Position numbers and translations under genes: made by a program. This document shows, piece by piece, positions 1 through 7,907 of a stretch of DNA of 64,000 bases. The notes beneath the pieces are model-generated. The model did no database searches and was not told the origin of the DNA. It was given only the letters and a program-made list of their open reading frames with translations. This DNA is from Streptomyces sp. NBC_00285 (GTDB lineage Bacteria; Actinomycetota; Actinomycetes; Streptomycetales; Streptomycetaceae). The stretch's first letter is position 1. Each line of letters begins with the position of its first letter. Location of the stretch: assembly GCF_036174265.1 (NCBI RefSeq), contig NZ_CP108055.1:8990001-9054000 (forward strand), in the 5' to 3' direction.

Positions 1-250
1 CTACGGCCCGCCACGCCCTACGGCCCACCCGCGTCGATGCGCCGCCTGCCGCGCCTCCGTCCGCGTGCCGCCGACCACACCTGCGCCCAAGTGCCCTCGG
101 CTACGCCCGAGTCGGTGTGCCGCCGGCGAGGCCGGGACCCGTGCCGCCCGCCACGTCTGCGTACCCGCGCCGCCCACCACACCCGGGGCCGTGCGACCCG
201 TCCCGCGCCCGTGTTCGCGCGTCGCAGGCCGCACCCGGCCTACCCGACCG
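1..250. other. Window edge, no supported gene
   Basis: This GC-rich stretch lies downstream of the GPP34 gene. A minus-strand reading frame is open from about 234 to the left edge, but it encodes a low-complexity Arg/Gly/Ala-rich sequence with an internal imperfect repeat (GVVGG followed by G/R-T). It has no recognisable domain and no Shine-Dalgarno sequence. I see imperfect DNA repetition (blocks around CCACCACACC) but nothing I would call a gene. Confidence 0.3.
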
Positions 251-859
251 TCACACGCCTCCCCGCCAGATGTTGTCGAACGCGGCGCTCTCGATCGCCC
301 GCCGTTGGCGCACCGCCTCCAGTTCCATCACCGCGTCTCCGACGGCGGCCAGGACGGTCGTGATCGCCTCGCCGATGAGGCCTTCGCCGAACTCCGGCCC
401 CTTGTCGTCGACGCCGGCGGCCGCGGCCAGGGCGGCGAGGACGGGCTCGCCCGAAGTCCGGCGTTCCGCGGCGCCGCTGCGGGCGGGTGAGTCGACCGGT
501 ACCGTCCGTCCCGTCCTGAGCGGGAACCGGCGGCCGCGCTCGCGGGTGACCAGTCCGATCTTCTCCAGGTCGTCGACGTAGGCGGCGGAGAGCTCGCGGC
601 CCCGGCGCCACAGCCAGTCCTCGACCGTCTCGTAGGGCTCCCGCCGGACCAGCGAGGCGGCGGCGTCGTCCAGGAGCCGGTCTCCCGTCGCCGTCTTCGA
701 GCCCGGCACGATGCGGTCGCCGTCCAGGGCGAGTGCCTCGGCCTCGACGAGGTCGATGACCTCGGCCCCCGCGAGCGCGAGAGACAGGTCGCCCTGTTCC
801 ACGGAGCGTTCGGGCGGCATGTCCAGAGCGACGATCGCGAGGTCCCGTGCGGTGGTCAT
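251..859 (-). CDS. GPP34 (GOLPH3-like) family protein
   Basis: A protein of about 202 residues with the all-helical GPP34 fold of eukaryotic Golgi phosphoprotein 3, common and usually multicopy in Streptomyces. Family features are the opening TTARDLAIVALD, the acidic leucine-rich stretch LSLALAGAEVIDL, and the DRLLDDAAASL and W-x-x-R-G-R-E-L segments of the middle helices. In eukaryotes the fold binds phosphoinositide lipids; in actinomycetes the role is not established, and a peripheral membrane function is an inference. I chose the ATG at 859, preceded by GGAG six bases upstream, over the ATG four codons earlier, which has no ribosome binding site. It lies 13 bp downstream of the MFS gene on the same strand and may be its operon tail. 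Confidence 0.85.
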   Translation of the reverse strand: MTTARDLAIVALDMPPERSVEQGDLSLALAGAEVIDLVEAEALALDGDRIVPGSKTATGDRLLDDAAASLVRREPYETVEDWLWRRGRELSAAYVDDLEKIGLVTRERGRRFPLRTGRTVPVDSPARSGAAERRTSGEPVLAALAAAAGVDDKGPEFGEGLIGEAITTVLAAVGDAVMELEAVRQRRAIESAAFDNIWRGGV

Positions 860-872
860 GAGCGGCTCCACG

Positions 873-2096
873 TCAGTCGGCCGAGTGCGGGGCGAGGGCG
901 TCGGGACCGAGGTGCGTGGGCCGGGCGTCCTTGGTCGATTCTCTCCGGGATCCGCCCGCCGCGACCATGGGACGGGGGAATCCGATCCGGAGGACGACGG
1001 TGGCCGCGGCCGAGGCGAGCACCACGAGGGTGGCCAGGAACAGCGCCGCGCGGTAGCCGTCGTGGAGCAGCGGGGCCACGGCCGGCGGGCCGAGGATCTG
1101 TCCGACGGAGTACCCGGCGGTCAGCAGCGCGACGGAGCGCGGGAAGCCCAGCTGGGTGCCGGTGGCGAGGGCGAGGGTGCAGATCCCGAGGAAGGTGGCG
1201 CCGAACAGCACCGCGGAGACCAGTGCGGCCGCCACGCCGCCGACCAGGGCGGGCAGAGCGATGCCCACCGCCTGGACCAGCAGGGCGGCCGACAGCAGAC
1301 CGGGACGTGACCAGCGGCGCGCCAGACGGGCCCACAACGCCGTCGACGGTACGGCGGCCAGGCCCACGAGCACCCACGCGGCGCTGCCGACCCGGCCGGG
1401 GGAGTTCTGCCCGATCGCGGCCACCAGGAAGGTCCCGGCGACGATGTATCCGGCGCCCTCCAGGGTGTAGGCGACCAGCAGTGTCCAGAACCAGCGGTGC
1501 GTACGCCGGCCGGTCCCAGCGGCTGGACCGGAGGCCGACTCCTGGGGCCGTAGCGTCCACGCGCCGGCTGTGAGCACCGCGGCCAGTGCGGCCGACGCCC
1601 ACCACGCGGCTCGCCAGTCGGACGCCGTGCCCGGAGCGAGGACCAGCAGACCGGACAGCGCGATCCCGGCCCCCACGCCGCCGAAGGCCCAACCGGACAG
1701 ATGCGGCGGGTGGGCTCGCAGATGCTGCAGGAGCGAGCCGGCCGCCACGACGAAGACCAGGGCGCTGGCCACGCCGGCCACCAGCCGCAGAACCGCCCAC
1801 ACCGTCGTGCTGTGGGTGAGGGGCATCGCCGCGAGGGTCGCGGTGAGCACGATCAGCGAGCCGCGCAGCACGGCGCGCGAGCGGACCAGGGCCGGGACGA
1901 GGATGCCCGCGAGCGCTCCGAGAAGGTAGCCGGCGTAGTTGGCGGTGGCCAGATCCGCCCCGGCCGCGGCGGACAGCCCGGCGCGGGTCTGCATCAGGGG
2001 CAGGATCGGGGTGTAGACGAAGCGGCCGACGCCCATGCCGGCGGCCAGCGCGGCGGCGGTCCGGGCCACGTGGACCCACGGCGAGGCAATGCTCAT
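873..2096 (-). CDS. YbfB/YjiJ-type MFS transporter
   Basis: An integral membrane transporter of about 407 residues with roughly 12 predicted helices. The N-terminus (AAALAAGMGVGRFVYTPILP, then the MQTRAGLS segment) is characteristic of the YbfB/YjiJ branch of the major facilitator superfamily. The substrate is unknown. The reading frame is open further upstream, but the ATG at 2096 gives a normal first helix and overlaps the stop of the preceding isomerase-like gene by four bases (ATGA), so the pair is probably translationally coupled. With the divergent LysR gene it forms a typical regulator, enzyme and transporter unit, perhaps for an aromatic or small organic compound. That substrate class is inferred only from the isomerase-like partner. 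Confidence 0.88.
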   Translation of the reverse strand: MSIASPWVHVARTAAALAAGMGVGRFVYTPILPLMQTRAGLSAAAGADLATANYAGYLLGALAGILVPALVRSRAVLRGSLIVLTATLAAMPLTHSTTVWAVLRLVAGVASALVFVVAAGSLLQHLRAHPPHLSGWAFGGVGAGIALSGLLVLAPGTASDWRAAWWASAALAAVLTAGAWTLRPQESASGPAAGTGRRTHRWFWTLLVAYTLEGAGYIVAGTFLVAAIGQNSPGRVGSAAWVLVGLAAVPSTALWARLARRWSRPGLLSAALLVQAVGIALPALVGGVAAALVSAVLFGATFLGICTLALATGTQLGFPRSVALLTAGYSVGQILGPPAVAPLLHDGYRAALFLATLVVLASAAATVVLRIGFPRPMVAAGGSRRESTKDARPTHLGPDALAPHSAD

Positions 2097-2380
2097 CGGG
2101 CGGGATCGTTGGGGTGCGACTCCAGCGGGGTGACCGTGAGGGTCATCCAGGGACGCAGTGGCAGGGTGCCGAGCACCTTCTCGTGAAGTTCCTCCTCGTC
2201 CGTGGCCCGCCACAGGCCGATGCTGCGCAGCTCGCCGACCGGACGCCACAGACGGGCCAGGTGCCCCTCGGCGGCCAGCTCCGCGGCCCGGACGGATTCG
2301 GCGGCACGTCGGCGGTCGACCTCGTCCTGTCCGGTGCCCTCGGGGACGGTGGTGGTGATCTCGACCAGGAACTCCCGCAT
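2093..2380 (-). CDS. Muconolactone delta-isomerase-like protein
   Basis: A small protein of about 95 residues resembling the muconolactone delta-isomerase family (ferredoxin-like alpha/beta fold, usually 90-100 residues). The family-like start is M-R-E-F-L-V-E-I-T, followed by a helix rich in R-A-A-E and A-A-E-L-A and then H-L-A-R-L-W-R; the C-terminal part contains LPLRPWM and a final T-V-T-P-L. Classical members isomerise muconolactone in the beta-ketoadipate pathway, but no other catechol-pathway gene is nearby, so the substrate is open. GGAGG lies five bases before the ATG at 2380. It overlaps the MFS gene by four bases and faces a LysR gene across about 115 bp, a layout expected for inducer-dependent control. 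Confidence 0.8.
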   Translation of the reverse strand: MREFLVEITTTVPEGTGQDEVDRRRAAESVRAAELAAEGHLARLWRPVGELRSIGLWRATDEEELHEKVLGTLPLRPWMTLTVTPLESHPNDPAR

Positions 2381-2494
2381 GATGTCCTCCACTCGGACAG
2401 CGCATCCGCTGATGCCCTCATCCTGGACCCGTCACCAGCACCGATGCCACGACCGGTTGCCTCGCTGCTGAGAGGCGCAGGCTCGCAGCCCGCG

Positions 2495-2500
2495 TAGCAT
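2495..2500 (+). promoter_or_regulatory. -10 hexamer for a leaderless lysR transcript
   Basis: TAGCAT ends seven bases before the GTG at 2508, and no Shine-Dalgarno sequence precedes that codon. This is the spacing expected when transcription begins at the start codon. No convincing -35 element is visible. Confidence 0.5.
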
Positions 2501-2507
2501 GGCGGGC

Positions 2508-3428
2508 GTGGAGCTGCGCCAGTTGCGGTACTTCGTCGCGGTCGCCGAGGAGCTGAACTTCGGCCGGGCCGCCGAGCGGCTGCTCATCGCGGGCCCCTCG
2601 CTCTCCCAGCAGATCAAGGCGCTCGAACGCGACCTGGGTGTGCGGCTGTTCGACCGGGACCGGCGTTCGGTCTCCCTCACCTCGGCCGGCGCCGCCCTGC
2701 TCCCGCACACCCGGGCCCTGTTGGAGCGCGCCGACGACCTGCGACTGCGGGCGGGCCGGCTGTCGGGGTCGCAGGCGGTACGCGTCGGATACGTCAACTG
2801 GCTGCCGCCGAACCTGACGTCGCGAACGGAGGCGGTGGCGCAGGTGCATGTCGACGCCTGGGTCGCGCCCTCGCACACCCAGGCTGCCCGGGTCGCCGAC
2901 GGGAGTCTCGACCTGGCCGTGTGCTGGGTGCGGACCGGGGACCTGAAGCGGCTCGGTCTGCGGGCCGAACTCATCGGCGCGGACCGGCTCTTCGCCGTCG
3001 CCAAGGGCGTCGACACCGGTGACGTTCTGGCCCGCGACACCGACGTCCTGATCGACGACGACGTCACCGCCTGGGCGTCCTGGAACGAGTACGCCGAGGA
3101 ATCGGCGCGGGCCACCGGATCCCGCGCCGTGCCGATCTCCGACGGTGGTGTCACCGGGCCCGCCTTCTTCGACCACGTCCGCCGCAGCCGCCGGCCGGTT
3201 CTCAACTGCCCCAAAGGACAGACCGCTTCGCTCCCTCCTGACCTGGTCCGCCGCGAGGTCGTCGCGCCGAGGATCTACTGGACCTGGTCCCTGGTCCGCC
3301 GTGAGAGCGAGGACCGCGCCGGTGTGCTCGCGGTCGTCGACGCCCTCCGCGAGGGGGTGGGCGACCTGGGGATCCACGCCCCGGACGCCTGGCTGCCCGA
3401 GGACGACCCGCACGCCCGGTCGGCCTGA
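2508..3428 (+). CDS. LysR-family transcriptional regulator
   Basis: A LysR-type regulator of 306 residues. It has an N-terminal winged helix-turn-helix (about residues 1-60, start V-E-L-R-Q-L-R-Y-F, recognition segment PSLSQQIKALE) followed by an inducer-binding domain. The GTG at 2508 gives the canonical LysR N-terminus; an ATG three codons upstream is possible, but the -10-like TAGCAT seven bases before the GTG argues for a leaderless transcript from 2508. It is divergent from the isomerase-like/MFS pair and most likely controls it from the shared intergenic region; this is inferred from gene order. Confidence 0.9.
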   Translation: MELRQLRYFVAVAEELNFGRAAERLLIAGPSLSQQIKALERDLGVRLFDRDRRSVSLTSAGAALLPHTRALLERADDLRLRAGRLSGSQAVRVGYVNWLPPNLTSRTEAVAQVHVDAWVAPSHTQAARVADGSLDLAVCWVRTGDLKRLGLRAELIGADRLFAVAKGVDTGDVLARDTDVLIDDDVTAWASWNEYAEESARATGSRAVPISDGGVTGPAFFDHVRRSRRPVLNCPKGQTASLPPDLVRREVVAPRIYWTWSLVRRESEDRAGVLAVVDALREGVGDLGIHAPDAWLPEDDPHARSA

Positions 3429-3729
3429 CGCCGCCCGGCCGCGCGTCGCCCGCAGAGAGGTTCACCAGGACCGGTCTGCGCCTCGGTGCCCCCGGATGAG
3501 GACAGTGTGCCTCGCCGACTTCCACCTCACCTCACCGCATCCCGCTCGGGACGTACCGACACCTCGCCGCCCGGCCCGTGTGAAGCCAAGCTGTGGCGGC
3601 GCTTAAGAAATCCTCGATGGACCCGGACGGTTTCGTAGGGCAGATTGCTGAGCGATTCCACCCCTCACCCGGCCGCGGGCTGCTTCAGGCATGCCCGGGG
3701 CGCGGGATCGCACCCACAGGAGCCGTCGC
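3429..3729. other. Intergenic region upstream of tdh
   Basis: About 300 bp without a convincing gene. It should hold the tdh promoter. At 3644-3659 lies ATTGCTGAGCGATTCC, which resembles ATTGCGATAATCGATCC at 6014-6030 directly before the downstream lysR gene. It could be a shared LysR operator for the threonine genes. An SD-like AGGAG sits just upstream of the GTG at 3730. No terminator hairpin for the preceding lysR gene is evident. Confidence 0.4.
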
Positions 3730-4758
3730 GTGAAGGCGCTGGTCAAGGAGAAGGCGGAGCCCGGGCTGTGGCTCACGGACGTGCCGGAGCCGTCCGTCGG
3801 GCCCGGTGACGTGCTGATCAGGGTGCTGCGCACCGGCATCTGCGGCACCGATCTGCACATCCGGTCGTGGGACGGCTGGGCGCGGCGGACGATCAGCGCC
3901 CCGCTCGTCCTCGGACACGAGTTCGTCGGCGAGGTCGTCGAGACCGGGCGCGATGTCACGGAGATCGGGATCGGCGACCGGGTGAGCGGCGAGGGGCATC
4001 TCGTCTGCGGAAAGTGCCGCAACTGTCTCGCTGGGCGACGGCACCTGTGCCGGGCCACGGTCGGGCTGGGCGTCGGCCGGGACGGGGCCTTCGCGGAGTA
4101 CGTCGCCCTGCCCGCCGTCAATGTGTGGGTGCACCGGGTTCCCGTGGAGCTCGACGTGGCCGCGATCTTCGACCCGTTCGGCAACGCCGTGCACACCGCG
4201 CTGTCCTTCCCGCTGGTCGGGGAGGACGTGCTGATCACCGGCGCGGGGCCGATCGGCCTGATGGCGGCGGCCGTCGCACGGCACGCGGGTGCTCGCAACG
4301 TCGTGATCACCGATGTCAGCGAGGAGCGCCTGGAGCTGGCCCGCAAGGTCGGTGTGAGTCTCGCGCTGAACGTGTCGGACAGTCAGATCGCGGACGGGCA
4401 GCGGCAGTTGGCGTTGCGTGAGGGCTTCGACATCGGCCTGGAGATGTCCGGGCGGCCCGAGGCCCTGCGCGACATGATCGCCAACATGACACACGGCGGC
4501 CGGATCGCGATGCTCGGTCTGCCGGCCGAGGAGTTCCCGGTCGACTGGGCCCGGATCGTCACCTCGATGATCACCGTCAAGGGCATCTACGGCCGGGAGA
4601 TGTTCGAGACCTGGTACGCCATGTCGGTCCTCCTGGAGGGCGGCCTCGACCTCGCCCCCGTGATCACGGGACGCTATGACCACCGCGACTTCGAGGCGGC
4701 GTTCGCGGATGCCGCCAGTGGCCGCGGCGGCAAGGTCATTCTCGACTGGACCCGCTGA
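3730..4758 (+). CDS. tdh: L-threonine 3-dehydrogenase
   Basis: Zinc-dependent medium-chain dehydrogenase of 342 residues, the usual length for bacterial Tdh. It oxidises L-threonine to 2-amino-3-ketobutyrate with NAD+. Visible features are the catalytic zinc site (GICGTDLHI, then GHEFVGEV), a structural-zinc Cys cluster (residues around CGKCRNC and HLC), and the Rossmann motif [11 protein letters not shown] start it at the GTG at 3730, which has AGGAG upstream and gives the family N-terminus V-K-A-L-V-K; the longer in-frame ATG start would add an atypical Arg-rich extension. It is followed by kbl, the next enzyme of threonine degradation to glycine and acetyl-CoA, and then by a lysR gene. Confidence 0.93.
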   Translation: MKALVKEKAEPGLWLTDVPEPSVGPGDVLIRVLRTGICGTDLHIRSWDGWARRTISAPLVLGHEFVGEVVETGRDVTEIGIGDRVSGEGHLVCGKCRNCLAGRRHLCRATVGLGVGRDGAFAEYVALPAVNVWVHRVPVELDVAAIFDPFGNAVHTALSFPLVGEDVLITGAGPIGLMAAAVARHAGARNVVITDVSEERLELARKVGVSLALNVSDSQIADGQRQLALREGFDIGLEMSGRPEALRDMIANMTHGGRIAMLGLPAEEFPVDWARIVTSMITVKGIYGREMFETWYAMSVLLEGGLDLAPVITGRYDHRDFEAAFADAASGRGGKVILDWTR

Positions 4759-4785
4759 ATCTCCTCTGGACCCACTGAATCTCAC
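4746..4785 (+). repeat. 20-bp tandem duplication across the tdh stop
   Basis: Two adjacent 20-bp units (4746-4765 and 4766-4785), the first 18 bases of each differing at one position (CTGGACCCGCTGAATCTC versus CTGGACCCACTGAATCTC). The first unit carries the last codons and TGA of tdh, and the second repeats them in the tdh-kbl spacer. Confidence 0.85.
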
Positions 4786-4797
4786 TAGGGACTGATG

Positions 4798-5992
4798 ATG
4801 TTCGACTCCGTGCGCGACGACCTGTGTGCCACCCTCGACGAGATCCGCGCTGCCGGCCTGCACAAGCCCGAGCGGGTCATCGACACCCCGCAGTCCAGGG
4901 CCGTGCACGTCTCCGCGGGCGGCCGCCCCGGCGAGGTGCTCAACTTCTGTGCCAACAACTACCTCGGCCTCGCCGACCACCCCGAGGTGATCGCCGCCGC
5001 ACACGAGGCCCTGGACCGCTGGGGCTACGGCATGGCCTCGGTCCGCTTCATCTGCGGCACCCAGGAGGTGCACAAGGAGCTGGAGGCGCGACTCGCCGCC
5101 TTCCTCGGCCAGGAGGACACGATCCTGTACTCCTCCTGCTTCGACGCCAACGGCGGTGTCTTCGAAACCCTCCTCGGCCCCGAGGACGCGGTGATCTCCG
5201 ACGCGCTCAACCACGCGTCGATCATCGACGGCATCCGGCTGTCCAAGGCTCGCCGCTTCCGGTACGCCAACCGTGATCTGGCCGACCTGGAACGGCAGTT
5301 GAAGGACGCCTCGGACGCCCGGCGACGTCTGATCGTCACCGACGGCGTCTTCTCGATGGACGGCTATGTGGCCCCCCCTCGGCGAGATCTGCGACCTGGC
5401 CGACCGCTACGACGCCATGGTCATGGTCGACGACTCCCACGCCGTCGGCTTCGTCGGACCCGGCGGCCGCGGAACCCCCGAGCTGCACCACGTCATGGAC
5501 CGCGTCGACATCATCACCGGCACCCTCGGCAAGGCGCTCGGCGGTGCCTCCGGGGGCTACGTCGCCGCCCGCGCCGAGATCGTCGCGCTGCTGCGCCAGC
5601 GCTCACGGCCGTACCTCTTCTCGAACACGCTCGCCCCGGTGATCGCCGCGGCCTCCCTCAAGGTGCTCGACATCCTGGAGTCCGCGGACGATCTGCGTAT
5701 CCGGTTGCGCGAGAACACCGGCCTTTTCCGTCGCCGTATGGCCGAGGAGGGCTTCGACGTCCTGCCCGGCGATCACGCCATCGCGCCCGTCATGATCGGA
5801 GATGCCTCCGAGGCGGGCCGGCTGGCGGAGCTGCTGCTTGAGCGCGGGGTGTACGTGATCGGTTTCTCGTATCCGGTGGTGCCGCACGGTCAGGCGCGAA
5901 TCCGCGTGCAGCTGTCGGCCGCGCACTCCACGGACGACGTGAACCGCGCGGTCGACGCCTTCGTGGCGGCCCGGGCCGAGCTGGCGGCCTGA
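4798..5992 (+). pseudogene. kbl: kbl, glycine C-acetyltransferase, with frameshift
   Basis: PLP-dependent 2-amino-3-ketobutyrate CoA ligase, which cleaves the Tdh product with CoA to glycine and acetyl-CoA. The reading frame is split. Residues 1 to about 193 are read from the ATG at 4798 (AGGG seven bases upstream). The rest continues one frame over and ends at 5992, giving about 397 residues in total as in intact Kbl. The break lies in a run of seven C at 5372-5378, where the expected sequence G-Y-V-A-P-L-G-E-I needs six. The PLP-binding lysine ([14 protein letters not shown]) lies downstream of the break, so the 5' product alone would be inactive. Both halves look otherwise intact, so this is either a very recent mutation, a phase-variable tract, or a sequencing error. 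Confidence 0.88.
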
Positions 5993-6013
5993 GCCGACGG
6001 CGGTCTCGGACAT

Positions 6014-6030
6014 ATTGCGATAATCGATCC
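6014..6030 (+). promoter_or_regulatory. Leaderless promoter and possible LysR site
   Basis: GATAAT at 6019-6024 lies six bases before the ATG at 6031, with no Shine-Dalgarno sequence between. The surrounding ATTGCGATAATCGAT resembles ATTGCTGAGCGAT upstream of tdh, so the regulator may bind here as well as at tdh. The similarity is short. Confidence 0.45.
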
Positions 6031-6933
6031 ATGATCGAAGCGCGGCGGCTCCACATCCTGCGTGCGGTGGCCGACCACCGCACGGTGACGGCGGCTGCCG
6101 CCGCGCTCTACCTCACACCCTCGGCGGTCTCGCAGCAGCTGACGGCTCTGGAACAGGAGACGGGCCACCGCCTCGTCGAGCGCGGCGCCAAGGGCGTACG
6201 GCTGACTCCGGCCGGTGAGATCCTGCTGAGCCACACCAACGCGGTCCTCGCCCAGCTGGAGCGGGCGGAGGCCGAACTCGCCGCGTACAGCTCGGGCGCC
6301 GCCGGCACGGTCACCGTCGCCTCCTTCGCGACCGGAATCGTCCTGGTCGTGGCGCCCGCGGTGGCCCGTCTGGCCTCGACGGCACCCGGTATCCGGATCC
6401 GCGTCCAGGACGCCGAGGGCGACGCCAGTCTGCCGATGGTCCTGGACCGGCAGGTCGACGTCGCGGTCGCGGTCGAATACCGCGGCGCTCCGCCTGCCGA
6501 CGACCCTCGCCTGGCGCACGTGCCGCTGTACGCCGAGCCCTTCGACGCGGTCGTGCCGGTGAGCCATCGGCTGGCCGACGCGGGCGAGGTACCGCTGGCG
6601 GAGCTCGCCAAGGACCCGTGGATCGGCCCCTACCCGGGCAACCCCTGCCATGACGTCGTGGTCCTGGCCTGCGAGAACGCCGGATTCCAGCCGCGTCTGG
6701 AGCACTCCTCGGACGACTTCCGCGCGGTGGTGGCACTGGCGTCGGCGGGAGCGGGAGTGGCGTTGGTGCCGCGTTCGGCGCTGCGGGGGATGGACCTCGC
6801 GGGAGTGGTCGTACGCCCGGTGGACGGGCCGGCGCCCACGCGGCGGGTGTTCGCGGCGGTACGGCGAGGAGCGGAGGGACATCCGCTGATCCGGCCGGTG
6901 CTGGAGGCGTTGGGGGAGGCGGCGGGGGCGTAG
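6031..6933 (+). CDS. LysR-family regulator downstream of tdh-kbl
   Basis: A LysR-type regulator of 300 residues. The N-terminal winged HTH opens M-I-E-A-R-R-L-H-I-L-R-A-V and carries the recognition helix SAVSQQLTALE; a periplasmic-binding-protein-like sensor domain follows, with a typical GAGVALVP segment near the end. The start is fixed by a -10-like GATAAT six bases upstream and the lack of a ribosome binding site. Because it immediately follows kbl on the same strand, and its upstream sequence resembles one before tdh, I infer that it regulates threonine degradation; the ligand is unknown. Confidence 0.88.
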   Translation: MIEARRLHILRAVADHRTVTAAAAALYLTPSAVSQQLTALEQETGHRLVERGAKGVRLTPAGEILLSHTNAVLAQLERAEAELAAYSSGAAGTVTVASFATGIVLVVAPAVARLASTAPGIRIRVQDAEGDASLPMVLDRQVDVAVAVEYRGAPPADDPRLAHVPLYAEPFDAVVPVSHRLADAGEVPLAELAKDPWIGPYPGNPCHDVVVLACENAGFQPRLEHSSDDFRAVVALASAGAGVALVPRSALRGMDLAGVVVRPVDGPAPTRRVFAAVRRGAEGHPLIRPVLEALGEAAGA

Positions 6934-6939
6934 GCCGCC

Positions 6940-7164
6940 GTGATCGTCACCAGCCTGAACGAGGCTCAACGTACGGTCCGCACCGAGGAGTCTGCTGACC
7001 TGCTGATCGACACCGGGATCGACAGCCTCGCCGAACGCCTCTACGGCTCGGGCGGCTGGATCCGGGCCGGGGCCATCCCCGACTGCGCTGCCGCTCCCGC
7101 CGGAGTGCCGCGGCCGACGACGCTGTACTGCCAGCGGTCGGGTGCGGCCGCTCCCACCAGGTGA
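6940..7164 (+). pseudogene. Remnant of a GNAT acetyltransferase (C-terminal part)
   Basis: A 74-residue frame matching only the C-terminal third of small GNAT N-acetyltransferases. It has L-L-I-D-T in place of the usual L-x-L-D-T strand, then AERLYGSGGWIRAG (family pattern AERLY-x-x-x-GW-x-x-x-G), IPDCAAAPAGVP, and a final T-L-Y-C-Q-R like the usual T-x-F-Y-x-K-x-L. The acetyl-CoA-binding R/Q-x-x-G-x-G/A motif and the N-terminal strands are missing, and there is no space for them after the lysR stop at 6933. I read it as a decayed 5'-truncated gene. A short expressed protein cannot be excluded. Confidence 0.6.
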
Positions 7165-7185
7165 TTGTCGGTACGGAAGGATACG

Positions 7186-7554
7186 GTGCCTGTCATGCCG
7201 GACGCCGAAGACGTACGCCGTGTCGCCCTCTCCCTGCCGGACACGACGGAGAAGATCGCCTGGAACATGCCCACGTTCCGGGTCGCGGGGAAGATGTTCG
7301 CCACCCTGCCCGAGGACGAGACCTCCATCGCCGTGCGCTGCCCGAAGGAGGAGCGGGACGAGCTGGTGCTCGCCGAGCCGGGGAAGTTCTGGATCGCCGA
7401 CCACGAGGCGCAGTTCGCCTGGGTGCGCGCCCGCCTCGCCGCGGTCGAGGACGAGGGGGAGCTGCGGGACATCCTCGCCGACTCGTGGCGCCAGGCGGCC
7501 CCGCCCCAGCTGCTCGACGTGTACCCGGGACTGGGGCGGCCGGACTCCGGCTGA
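7186..7554 (+). CDS. MmcQ/YjbR-family protein
   Basis: A small soluble protein of about 122 residues of the MmcQ/YjbR family (CyaY-like fold, sometimes called DNA-binding). Family features are the opening D-A-E-D-V-R-R-V-A-L-S-L-P-x-T, the T-E-K-I-A-W-N-M-P-T-F-R-V stretch, K-M-F-A-T-L, and the later P-G-K-F-W-I and W-V-R-A-R-L segments. Cellular role unknown. I use the GTG at 7186 because AAGGA lies five bases upstream; the ATG at 7195 is the alternative. It stands alone between the GNAT remnant and the tRNA gene. Confidence 0.82.
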   Translation: MPVMPDAEDVRRVALSLPDTTEKIAWNMPTFRVAGKMFATLPEDETSIAVRCPKEERDELVLAEPGKFWIADHEAQFAWVRARLAAVEDEGELRDILADSWRQAAPPQLLDVYPGLGRPDSG

Positions 7555-7693
7555 CGGCCCGCACGTCACCCGCACCAGCTGTGCGAGCTCGATCGACCCC
7601 GACGTCCGGCGGGTAAAGGAGTGCGCGACCATCGACCCGAGTGCGGTATGGTTTCTTTGCACGTTCGGCCAGGGGAAACCCCAGGTCAGACAG

Positions 7694-7808
<115 letters not shown>

Positions 7809-7907
7809 CCCTTTTTCGCGTGCCATGGGGTCGGACCCGGCGCCGGCCGTGTCGTGGATCGGCGCCGACGCCGGGCCCGTGAGTCGGCCGTGTGGTCGCG
7901 GGCCCTC

